Shown here: positions 26,653 through 34,506 of the stretch, one piece after another
Layout: each line of letters begins with the position of its first letter
Numbering within the stretch: the first letter of the stretch is position 1
From: Shewanella hafniensis
GTDB lineage: Bacteria; Pseudomonadota; Gammaproteobacteria; Enterobacterales; Shewanellaceae
Direction of reading: 5' to 3'
Assembly: GCF_019655335.1 (NCBI RefSeq)
Contig: NZ_BPFD01000013.1
Span: 1 to 64,000 of the forward strand
Length of the DNA stretch: 64,000 nt
Position numbers and translations under genes: made by a program
The notes under the pieces: model-generated
Told to the model about the DNA's origin: nothing
Seen by the model: the letters and a program-made list of their open reading frames with translations, nothing else
The model's database searches: none

Positions 26653-29202
26653 CTATTTTGCCAATGCCTTAGAGACTTTTTCGTACATATCCTTAGATAA
26701 GTCTGGTAAAGCCAAAAGTTGCCCTAAACAGGCTTTGATCATGGCTTGACGGCCTAAGTCGAATTTATGGAACTGGATCAATGGCGTCACCATGCGTGCC
26801 GCAACCTGCGGATTGAGCTTATTAAGGGTCATTAAGCATTCAGTTAAGAAGGCATAACCCTTACCGTCTTGACGGTGGAACTGGTAAATATTCCCCGCCG
26901 CAAAACTGCCCACTAAAGCACGCACTCGGTTTGGATTACTCATACTAAATCGCTTGTGCTGTTGTAATTGACGCAGACGTTCTATCACATCTTGTGCATT
27001 ATGGGTTGCTTGCAACATGAACCATTTATCCATTACCAATGGCGTGTCCTGCCAACGCAGCTCAAATGTGGTCATCAGCTCATCGCGACAAGGCAAATCA
27101 CCCACATTTGCCGCAGTCAGTGCGCCGAGGGAATCAGTCATATTGTTGGCTTTATCGAACTGAGAAATGACTAACGCTTCTGCCTCATCCGACACTCTTG
27201 CTAGCCAAGTTAAACACTGATTTTTAAGCGCTCTTGCCTGCGTGCTATCAACCGATACCAAAGAGCGATAAAGCGCAATTAATTCATCTTCAGAGTGTGA
27301 AGCTAGCTCTGTTAACACAAATTCACGGGCTAAGGCTAAGGCATCAAGATCAACGCTGTCTGTTTGCTCAATCAAAGCAGATGCCGTAGGTATGGCTAAG
27401 ATTTCGGCAATCAATGCTGGGTCAAGTTCAGTGTCTAACAACACACCTTTAAAACTATCGCGCACGCGGGGATCGAGTGTCATGGCTTGTTGCTGCTGTA
27501 AACTCGCCACATTTTGCCAAATCGCTTGGCTCACTGAGGTCACTGAAGCTTCCCAGCGCGCTACTTCGCTGCTGGCAAAACGCATCAAGTGAACCAGTTG
27601 ATCGACATTGAATCTGTATTGTAATTTGACTGGCGCGGAGAAGTTTTGCAACAGTGAAGCCACCGGTTTATGGCTTAATCCCTCAAAACTAAACACTTGT
27701 TCCACTTGAGTAAAGTCGAGAACTTCATTCACTAAAGAATGCCCCTTGGCATCTAACAGTTCGATGCAAAAAGGAATATGCAAAGGTGATGCACAGTTCG
27801 CTAAACTTTGCTTAAGGGTTAATTGGTAAACGCCAGTTAGCGCATCGAAACTGTCCATCGCAGTCACAATCGGCGTGCCTGCTTGGCTATACCATAAACG
27901 GAATTGGGTTAAATCTACGCCGCTGGCATCTTCCATTGCCGCCACAAAATCATCGCAAGTGACCGCTTGGCCATCATGGCGTTTAAAATACAGTTTCATC
28001 CCCGCTTGAAACTTTTCTTCGCCGAGCAAAGTGTGCATCATGCGGATCACTTCAGCGCCCTTGTTATACACAGTGACTGTGTAGAAATTATTCATCTCAA
28101 TCACAGATTCTGGACGTATTGGATGGGACATAGGGCCTGAATCTTCGGCAAATTGTTGATTCTTGATCACTTTAATTGCGTGAATTCGATTCACAGCGCG
28201 TGAACCTAAATCAGAGCTAAATTCTTGATCACGAAAAACCGTTAAGCCTTCTTTTAAACTTAACTGGAACCAATCGCGGCACGTCACGCGGTTTCCGGTC
28301 CAGTTGTGGAAATACTCGTGGCCTACCACCGATTCAATACCGTGATAATCCTCGTCGGTAGCCGTTAAGGTATCTGCGAGCACATATTTAGTGTTGAAGA
28401 TATTTAAGCCTTTGTTTTCCATCGCACCCATATTGAAAAAGTCGACGGCAACTATCATGTAAATATCTAAATCGTACTCGAGGTCAAAACGGCTCTCATC
28501 CCATGCCATGGATTTTTTAAGTGACGCCATCGCATGGTGCGCTTTATGTAAATTACCTTTATCGACGAACACTTGCAGGATCACTTTACGGCGACTGCGG
28601 GTAATGAACTCATCTTGCAACAGATCAAAATCGCCAGCGACTAAGGCAAACAAGTAAGCCGGTTTTGGAAACGGATCTTGCCAGCAAACATAATGGCGAC
28701 CGCCCTCTAATTCGCCTTGATCAATCAAATTCCCGTTACTCAGTAAAAATGGGAATGCGGCGCTATCGGCTTCGATACGAACTGTGTATTTAGCTAATAC
28801 ATCGGGACGGTCGAGGAAATAAGTGATCCGTCTAAAGCCCTCAGCCTCGCATTGCGTGCAGTAGGCACCATCGGACGTGTACAGGCCTTCAAGGCTTGAA
28901 TTGGCCTCGGGATCGAGCTTAGTGATAATATTCAGTTCAAACTCATCAAGCGCCGTTTCTAAGACTAATTGACCCGCGCTAACATGGTAAGGCACTGCCT
29001 CGCCGTCAACCGTCAACGAGACAACAGTTAAGTTTTCACCATCTAACACTAAGGCATGGGTATGTTTTGAAGTGCGTTTTATACGACTGATCGCCTGCAC
29101 TTGAGTTTTATTGCCCGCCAGATTAAAGGCTAAGTCGATCGTGTCTATCGTGAAGAGTGGCGCTTGATAATCTTTTAAGTATTTTGCTTGAGCTTGTGTC
29201 AT
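26653..29202 (-). CDS. pepN: PepN, aminopeptidase N
   Basis: Cytoplasmic M1-family zinc aminopeptidase that removes N-terminal residues from peptides, a final step of protein turnover after ClpAP and Lon. The exopeptidase motif GAMEN lies near residue 258. The zinc site HEYFHNWTGNR begins near 294, with the third ligand Glu in KEGLTVFRDQEF about 18 residues later. The length of 849 aa fits the E. coli enzyme (870). It is preceded by the prc terminator, so it has its own promoter, and is followed by the DUF2835 gene. Confidence 0.97.
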   Translation of the reverse strand: MTQAQAKYLKDYQAPLFTIDTIDLAFNLAGNKTQVQAISRIKRTSKHTHALVLDGENLTVVSLTVDGEAVPYHVSAGQLVLETALDEFELNIITKLDPEANSSLEGLYTSDGAYCTQCEAEGFRRITYFLDRPDVLAKYTVRIEADSAAFPFLLSNGNLIDQGELEGGRHYVCWQDPFPKPAYLFALVAGDFDLLQDEFITRSRRKVILQVFVDKGNLHKAHHAMASLKKSMAWDESRFDLEYDLDIYMIVAVDFFNMGAMENKGLNIFNTKYVLADTLTATDEDYHGIESVVGHEYFHNWTGNRVTCRDWFQLSLKEGLTVFRDQEFSSDLGSRAVNRIHAIKVIKNQQFAEDSGPMSHPIRPESVIEMNNFYTVTVYNKGAEVIRMMHTLLGEEKFQAGMKLYFKRHDGQAVTCDDFVAAMEDASGVDLTQFRLWYSQAGTPIVTAMDSFDALTGVYQLTLKQSLANCASPLHIPFCIELLDAKGHSLVNEVLDFTQVEQVFSFEGLSHKPVASLLQNFSAPVKLQYRFNVDQLVHLMRFASSEVARWEASVTSVSQAIWQNVASLQQQQAMTLDPRVRDSFKGVLLDTELDPALIAEILAIPTASALIEQTDSVDLDALALAREFVLTELASHSEDELIALYRSLVSVDSTQARALKNQCLTWLARVSDEAEALVISQFDKANNMTDSLGALTAANVGDLPCRDELMTTFELRWQDTPLVMDKWFMLQATHNAQDVIERLRQLQQHKRFSMSNPNRVRALVGSFAAGNIYQFHRQDGKGYAFLTECLMTLNKLNPQVAARMVTPLIQFHKFDLGRQAMIKACLGQLLALPDLSKDMYEKVSKALAK

Positions 29203-29232
29203 TTCGATCCCTTTAACGCTGATCTAAATAAG

Positions 29233-29257
29233 AAAAAACGCGCCATAAGCGCGTTTT
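29233..29257 (-). terminator. terminator of proQ-prc
   Basis: AAAACGCGC and GCGCGTTTT pair around a 5-base loop, followed on the minus strand by a T run, 30 bp after the prc stop. Confidence 0.9.
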
Positions 29258-29286
29258 GATATTGGATAAATCGACTCGACTAGCGC

Positions 29287-31332
29287 CTACTTAGCACTAG
29301 TTTTAGCCAGTTTTTGCGCATCAGCCATATCTAAAGTGATATAAGCGGTTTCGTCTAAAAATGCGTCTGGCAATTCGGCGTCGTCTTTAATGTCTTCCAT
29401 TGATTTAACTGGTGCTAAACCATTAGCGACTCGACGCTCGTTTGTTCTGTCGAGGACTTTCTTCTCATCGGCTTCACGGGAGGCAATACGCTCACTTTCA
29501 ACCAGAGAAACTGTCTTCTCTTTGTGATGTTTTTTAAAGTCGGCAATATCTTGATTGATATAGGCAAACTCTACACTGCTTTTGATGCGGTTAAGATGTT
29601 TAGCTTCAAGGCTAGTCACTAACTCAGGTGTCACATCGTTGAGCGTGCCATATTGCGCCATTGGCACTTTATCCCAAGGCAAGGCATTTTTCTCTTCAGC
29701 TTCGCCGTACTCACCTGGCTCTAACGCACTTGGGTAAGCAATATTGGGTGTCACACCTTTAAGCTGAGTGCTGCCGCCATTGATCCGATAGAACTTTTGA
29801 ATCGTGTATTGCACATGACCAATTGGCTTTTCATACATGTCGTAGATACGGCCTAAGCTCTTATGCTGCTGCACTGTACCTTTACCAAAGCTAGATTCAC
29901 CAACAATCAGCGCGCGGTCATAATCTTGCAATGCGGCAGCAAAAATTTCAGAGGCAGACGCACTGTAACGGTCAACCATCACAGTTAAAGGACCGGCATA
30001 ACTGGTTTTGCCATCGTTATCACGGTGCGCAGACACACGGCCATCGGCATCACGAATTTGCACCACAGGGCCCATATCGATAAAGAGTCCCGTCAGCAAC
30101 ACGGCTTCCGTTAATGCACCACCACCGTTACCTCTAAGGTCGATAACTATGCCTTCAACTTTGGCTTCGTTTAACTTAACTAACTCTTTTTCAACGTCCT
30201 GTGACAAATTCATGTAGAAGCCAGGAATTTGGATCACACCGACTTTGCGATTTGCGTACTCGCCGTCTTTAGGTTCAATCACCTTAGAGGTTGCCGCTCT
30301 GTCTTCAAGACGAATTTTATCGCGTACTAAGGTAACGTCGAATGGCTTAGCATTCGAACCGCCTTTCTTCGGTAAAATCTGTAGGACAACTTTACTGCCC
30401 TTAGGCCCTTTGATCAGATCGACCACGTCGTCTAAACGCCAGCCGATCACATCAACAATTTCACCGCCTTCTTGACCTACGCCGACAATCTTGTCTTCTG
30501 GCGACAGTTTTTCGCTGCCAGCCGCAGGGCCACCAGCAATTAAGCTTTTAATAACAGTGTAGTCGTCTTCAAGTTGCAGTTGAGCACCAATCCCTTCAAG
30601 GCTTAAATTCATTTCCATTTGGAAACGTTCAGCATTGCGTGGTGACAGGTAACTCGTATGCGGCTCAATGCTGCGTGAGAAGGCATTCATCACGCCTTGG
30701 AACACGTCTTCACTGTTGGTTTGAGTCAAACGTTTGATGGCGTTGTTGTAACGCTTTTGCAGGATCTCAACAATCTCAGGCCATTTTTTACCTGTGAGCT
30801 TCAGATTTAACGCATCGTATTTAACACGTTGACGCCATAACTCATTGATCTCGGCTTGATCTTTTGGCCATGCTGCATCGTCACGGTCATACTCATAGGC
30901 ATCGCCGGGGGCGGAGAAGTCCATCTCTTTATCCAATAGGGATAAAGCATAGACAAAACCTTCATAACGACGCTTTTGGACGATATCAAACATTTTATAG
31001 GCAGGCTCAAGTTCACCAGAACTGAGCATGTCATCGAATTGGGTAGCATAAGGTTTAAAACTATCGACATCCGCTTGGGTTAACACATTGCGGCGATAGT
31101 CCAACTGCTGCAGATAACGGTCAAATATTTGCGCAGAAAAGGCATCATCGAGATTAAATCTATGATAGTGCGAACGAGTGTATAAGTCCGTTATCCTTTT
31201 ACTCGCAACCTTATGTTGCGCTTCCTGCTTGAGAGTGGGTAACTCGCTGATTTGAATCGTGGGTGGTACGGCCCAAGCCGAGAATCCGACAAAAACAGTG
31301 GCGATCGAGGTAGCCAAAGTGAGTTTTCGCAT
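29287..31332 (-). CDS. prc: Prc (Tsp), C-terminal processing protease
   Basis: Periplasmic S41 serine protease that trims C-termini, including FtsI and peptidoglycan hydrolases in E. coli, and degrades tagged proteins. It has a signal peptide (about residues 1-21, ending AWA), a helical N-terminal domain and a PDZ domain (about 235-330, LEGIGAQLQ...). The Ser-Lys catalytic core follows, with RYSASASEIFAAAL near residue 455 and GESSFGKGTVQ with its Lys near 481. The length of 681 aa equals the E. coli enzyme. The frame opens at a TTG two codons earlier, but GGAG is properly placed for the ATG at 31332. It is downstream of proQ, as in E. coli. Confidence 0.97.
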   Translation of the reverse strand: MRKLTLATSIATVFVGFSAWAVPPTIQISELPTLKQEAQHKVASKRITDLYTRSHYHRFNLDDAFSAQIFDRYLQQLDYRRNVLTQADVDSFKPYATQFDDMLSSGELEPAYKMFDIVQKRRYEGFVYALSLLDKEMDFSAPGDAYEYDRDDAAWPKDQAEINELWRQRVKYDALNLKLTGKKWPEIVEILQKRYNNAIKRLTQTNSEDVFQGVMNAFSRSIEPHTSYLSPRNAERFQMEMNLSLEGIGAQLQLEDDYTVIKSLIAGGPAAGSEKLSPEDKIVGVGQEGGEIVDVIGWRLDDVVDLIKGPKGSKVVLQILPKKGGSNAKPFDVTLVRDKIRLEDRAATSKVIEPKDGEYANRKVGVIQIPGFYMNLSQDVEKELVKLNEAKVEGIVIDLRGNGGGALTEAVLLTGLFIDMGPVVQIRDADGRVSAHRDNDGKTSYAGPLTVMVDRYSASASEIFAAALQDYDRALIVGESSFGKGTVQQHKSLGRIYDMYEKPIGHVQYTIQKFYRINGGSTQLKGVTPNIAYPSALEPGEYGEAEEKNALPWDKVPMAQYGTLNDVTPELVTSLEAKHLNRIKSSVEFAYINQDIADFKKHHKEKTVSLVESERIASREADEKKVLDRTNERRVANGLAPVKSMEDIKDDAELPDAFLDETAYITLDMADAQKLAKTSAK

Positions 31333-31360
31333 CAACAAGTTACTCCGTTTTAAAAAATGA

Positions 31361-31990
31361 TTACAGCAGGATATGTTCTGCTCTAACTTTAATCGTTAGG
31401 CCACTATCAAGCTGAACATGAATATCTTCCTTGTTAATATCAGTAATTACACCGGCTACGGGTGTCATACCTAACTTAACATTGACGCGTTGTTTTTTCG
31501 TTAAATCAGTCAATTGTGCTTGGACATAATTTACGACTGGCGCTGCAACTTTAGGTGCAGGCTTAGCTGGACGCTCAGTTTTAGGACGTTGAGGAACAGC
31601 CACTTTTTTAGGGGCTTTCTTCGCCGCAGGCTTAGGTGCGAGTGCTGCACGTTTCGCTTTCGCTTTATCCTGACTTTCTTTCAACATGGCTTGAGCATGG
31701 TCAATGTGCTCTTGCTCTAACTCGCCGCAAGGTTCGCCATCCAGATTAACGCGTTGTGCGCCCGCTTTAACGCACTTTAAATAGCGCCAGCTGCTGGTGT
31801 AACGTCTTAAGGCAACTCTGAGCTGAGTTTTACTGACTTTAGAATCATCAGCCAACCTTTCAGCCAAATCTTGAAACAATCCGATTTTTAATGGCTTAGT
31901 TTCACCTTCAGCAATAAAGCACAAAGGAAATGTTTCATACAAATACGCCAAAATTGCATTGGTGTCGGTCAACTTTTCTGTTGATTCCAT
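31361..31990 (-). CDS. proQ: ProQ, RNA chaperone
   Basis: Global RNA-binding protein of the ProQ/FinO family that binds structured sRNAs and mRNA 3' ends. The FinO domain covers about residues 1-115 (LYETFPLCFIAEGETKPLKIGLF, LRRYTSSWRYLKCV). A basic Ala/Lys/Pro-rich linker (about 115-155) follows, and a C-terminal Tudor-like domain (VNVKLGMTPVAGVI...IKVRAEHILL). The open frame extends to a TTG at 32008; GGAAG fits the ATG at 31990 better, which gives 209 aa beginning MESTEKL. It is co-transcribed with prc, 28 bp apart. Confidence 0.95.
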   Translation of the reverse strand: MESTEKLTDTNAILAYLYETFPLCFIAEGETKPLKIGLFQDLAERLADDSKVSKTQLRVALRRYTSSWRYLKCVKAGAQRVNLDGEPCGELEQEHIDHAQAMLKESQDKAKAKRAALAPKPAAKKAPKKVAVPQRPKTERPAKPAPKVAAPVVNYVQAQLTDLTKKQRVNVKLGMTPVAGVITDINKEDIHVQLDSGLTIKVRAEHILL

Positions 31991-32056
31991 CATTACTTCC
32001 ACAGTCAAAAAGGGACATCGATTCGAGGTGATATATATCAGCTTCTTACGTGTCGT

Positions 32057-32086
32057 TTATCTTCGTTAAACTCAATATTGAGTCAA
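32057..32086 (-). promoter_or_regulatory. putative proQ promoter with overlapping palindrome
   Basis: On the minus strand TTGACT (32081-32086) could be a -35, with a weak -10 (GATAAA-like) below it. A perfect 14-bp palindrome ACTCAATATTGAGT (32070-32083) overlaps the -35, as an operator would. A second palindrome, TGATATATATCA, lies at 32029-32040, nearer the gene. Confidence 0.35.
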
Positions 32087-32270
32087 CGTACAAATTAGCA
32101 TCCTAGCCGCGTTTACTAAAGTTAAAAAATATACCTTAACAAATTTTTACAGCTCAAAACACTAAGCTTATTCATTGCATGCCAATCAAACCAGCTTAAT
32201 GCGTGCAGGCGCATATTATAAGGCGCACGCCACCGATTGCGACTATGAATTATGCGTTATTGTACGCAAA

Positions 32271-32729
32271 TTAATCAAATAGGCAGTTTTCAAAACTTTT
32301 AACCAGTAATTCCAGCCCCTTTTGGTCTTCTTCATCGAAACGATCGAAGATTGGGCTGTCAATATCGAGCACGGCAACCACGTTACCTTGGGCACGAACT
32401 GGCACAACGATTTCAGAATTACTGGCAGAATCACAGGCAATATGGCCATCAAATTGATGAACATCGGCCACTCGCTGGGTTTGATTGGTGAATGCCGCCG
32501 TACCACACACGCCTTTTCCTAGCGGAATGCGTGTACAAGCCACTTTACCTTGAAACGGGCCTAGTACCAGTTGTTCGCCACGCATAACGTAGAATCCCAC
32601 CCAGTTCAGCTCAGTCAAATTATCATTGAGTAAGGCTGAAAAATTCGCCATTGCCGCAACAAGGTCGTCTTCCCCTTCCAACAAGGCCAAGGCTTGACGG
32701 TTAAGTGACTCATAAAATTTCGATTTCAT
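32271..32729 (-). CDS. msrC: MsrC, free methionine-(R)-sulfoxide reductase
   Basis: GAF-domain enzyme (YebR in E. coli) that reduces free methionine-(R)-sulfoxide using thioredoxin. The three active-site cysteines are present in ACTRIPLGKGVCGTAAF and in the later IACDSASNSEI. The LNWVGFYVM and VAVLDIDSP blocks are of family type. The start was moved from a TTG at 32744 to the ATG at 32729 (152 aa), which has AGGA at the right distance. In E. coli it stands beside yebS-yebT-rsmF, and here it is likewise close to letA-letB-rsmF. Confidence 0.95.
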   Translation of the reverse strand: MKSKFYESLNRQALALLEGEDDLVAAMANFSALLNDNLTELNWVGFYVMRGEQLVLGPFQGKVACTRIPLGKGVCGTAAFTNQTQRVADVHQFDGHIACDSASNSEIVVPVRAQGNVVAVLDIDSPIFDRFDEEDQKGLELLVKSFENCLFD

Positions 32730-32746
32730 TACATTTCCTAACAATT

Positions 32747-33046
32747 TTATTCTGCTACTTCGGTCTTTTTAGCCGCTTTTTTCGCAGCAGGTGAATTCGT
32801 TGGCGTACTATTAACCTGAACGACACCTTTAAGCAAGTTCGTCAGCTCATCTTTATTGTTAGCAAAATAGAATGCGAGCTTTTCGGCCACGCTTTCATCT
32901 ATACCTAAATCAGCTTTTTGAATGAAGGGGATAAGGTTATCGGCGATATCGAGCATCTTATCGTAGGCATCAGCCTCCTTCTTAGATGTGAATGTCATCT
33001 TTTCAACCCCTTCTCTGACCACGACAAACTGTGTTATTACTGCCAT
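32747..33046 (-). CDS. yebG: YebG, SOS-inducible DNA-damage protein
   Basis: A 99-aa protein matching E. coli YebG: FVVVREGVEKMTFTSKKEADAYDKMLDIAD is nearly the E. coli sequence. The C-terminus is a Lys/Ala-rich tail (SPAAKKAAKKTEVAE). The biochemical role is not established; YebG is induced by DNA damage through LexA. A perfect LexA box lies 14 bp upstream of the start. It precedes msrC on the same strand with an 17-bp gap, so SOS induction may extend to msrC. Confidence 0.95.
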   Translation of the reverse strand: MAVITQFVVVREGVEKMTFTSKKEADAYDKMLDIADNLIPFIQKADLGIDESVAEKLAFYFANNKDELTNLLKGVVQVNSTPTNSPAAKKAAKKTEVAE

Positions 33047-33059
33047 GACTGCCCTCGCA

Positions 33060-33075
33060 CTGTTTTTATATACAG
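33060..33075 (-). promoter_or_regulatory. lexA box: LexA (SOS) box of yebG
   Basis: CTGTTTTTATATACAG fits the LexA consensus CTG-N10-CAG exactly with an AT-rich centre. It starts 14 bp from the yebG start codon, so LexA would cover the promoter or start region. Confidence 0.9.
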
Positions 33076-33240
33076 TAGCTAGAGTGACATAGATTGAACT
33101 TGTGATGCAAGTGTTCTGATTAATCTGATATTATTAGCGTACTTTCGTTGCCAAGATTATAAAGCGCTAGACTGTGCAGAACGACTGATTAGCACTACAC
33201 TTTGCACCGAACTCGCTGTTATTACTCCTATTTAGGCTAA

Positions 33241-33246
33241 TATAAT
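33241..33246 (+). promoter_or_regulatory. -10 box immediately before letA1
   Basis: TATAAT is a perfect -10 hexamer 8 bp before the letA1 ATG (33255). Transcription would start within a few bases of the ATG, so the mRNA would be leaderless or nearly so. No Shine-Dalgarno sequence is visible. The -35 (GTTATT at 33218) is weak. Confidence 0.45.
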
Positions 33247-33254
33247 ATTTTTAT

Positions 33255-33887
33255 ATGCATGAAAACGCAGCAGAAAATTCAGTAATCCTTTGCCGTTCCT
33301 GCGATTTAGCAGTCCGCAAACGTGCCTTGCCAAGCGGCGTTAGAGCCCTCTGTCCCCGTTGTGGCACAGCACTCTATGACACTCCCTACTGTTCTGTAAA
33401 TGGCATGCTCGCCCTATGTATTTCGGCATTAGTGTTTTATTTTCCTGCCAATTTTTTACCCGTACTCGAAATTCACTTTTTCGGCAGCATTCGCACCACC
33501 ACGGTTTTTCAGGGCGCGTTTGCGGTATTTGACCAAGGTTATTGGGTTGTAGGTTTAGCCGTGCTTGCCGCCGCTGTCATTGGTCCAGGCTTATTACTGT
33601 TATCGATATTGACGCAGATTTTGATTGTGAAATGGGGACTGAGTCGCCTTTTTTGGCGTAACTCATTAAAACAATTACTGAAGTTTCATGGCGTATTATC
33701 ACAACTCACTATGCTGGAAATTTATGTGATCAGCTTTTTGGTTTCATCGTTCCAGCTTTCTGATTTTTCGGATATTTATTTTGGCATGGGCACATTTTGC
33801 TTCACTATGTTGTTTCTCGTGACCTTGTTTCTGCAAAGAGAATACGACTTAGAGCACATGTGGACGTTATTGGAAGGTCATCGCTGA
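33255..33887 (+). CDS. letA: LetA/PqiA-domain membrane protein, first half
   Basis: A 210-aa protein corresponding to the N-terminal half of E. coli LetA (YebS, 427 aa). It starts with a zinc ribbon (CRSCDLAVRKRALPSG...CPRCGTAL), followed by about four membrane helices (from ALCISALVFYFPANFLPVL on). LetA works with LetB to move lipids between the inner and outer membranes. Here the two PqiA domains are encoded by separate genes; the next gene starts 1 bp after this stop. No ribosome site is visible, and a -10 box lies directly upstream. Confidence 0.88.
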   Translation: MHENAAENSVILCRSCDLAVRKRALPSGVRALCPRCGTALYDTPYCSVNGMLALCISALVFYFPANFLPVLEIHFFGSIRTTTVFQGAFAVFDQGYWVVGLAVLAAAVIGPGLLLLSILTQILIVKWGLSRLFWRNSLKQLLKFHGVLSQLTMLEIYVISFLVSSFQLSDFSDIYFGMGTFCFTMLFLVTLFLQREYDLEHMWTLLEGHR

Positions 33888-33888
33888 T

Positions 33889-34506
33889 ATGAAGCAACAA
33901 GGTAAAGATATCGGCCTGTGTCTGTGTAAGGTGTGCCGCCAGCTCAATAGTAGTGACCTCACCCACTGCCAACGCTGTGAAGCCGAACTTCATGTCAGAG
34001 ACTATTCCAGCCTACAAAAAAGTTGGGCTTTGTTGATTACCGCTGCCATCTTGCTGGTGCCTGCCAACATTTACCCAATCACTATGCTGACCAATCAAGG
34101 GCAAGTACGGCACGACACCATTTTTTCGGGTATTTTGCATTTAGTGCATTCAGATATGCTGCCTATTGCCATCATAGTCTTTACCGCCAGTATTTTAGTG
34201 CCATGGATTAAAATCATCGGCTTATCCATTTATCTGTGTGCGATCAGCTTTGATATTCCGATTTCAAAAAAGAAATTGATGGTGGGTTTTCACATCATCG
34301 AATGGATTGGTCGTTGGTCTATGCTCGATTTATTTGTCATCTCAATCACAGTGGCATTAGTGAATATGGGACAACTACTCGATGCTAAACCCGCGCCTGC
34401 AGCGACCGCATTTGCCTTGGTTATTCTGTTAACTCAGTTAGCCGCAAAAGTGTTAGACACTCGTTTACTCTGGGATCGATTGGAACCTCAAGATGACACA
34501 AATTGA
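33889..34506 (+). CDS. LetA/PqiA-domain membrane protein, second half
   Basis: A 205-aa protein corresponding to the C-terminal half of E. coli LetA. It has its own zinc ribbon (CKVCRQLNSSDLTHCQRCEAEL) and about four membrane helices starting at ALLITAAILLVPANIYPI. GGAAGG upstream of the ATG shows it is translated as a separate protein. It is in a different frame from the first half and lies 1 bp after it, so this is a true two-gene arrangement rather than a single in-frame stop. Its 3' end overlaps letB by 14 bp. Confidence 0.88.
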   Translation: MKQQGKDIGLCLCKVCRQLNSSDLTHCQRCEAELHVRDYSSLQKSWALLITAAILLVPANIYPITMLTNQGQVRHDTIFSGILHLVHSDMLPIAIIVFTASILVPWIKIIGLSIYLCAISFDIPISKKKLMVGFHIIEWIGRWSMLDLFVISITVALVNMGQLLDAKPAPAATAFALVILLTQLAAKVLDTRLLWDRLEPQDDTN

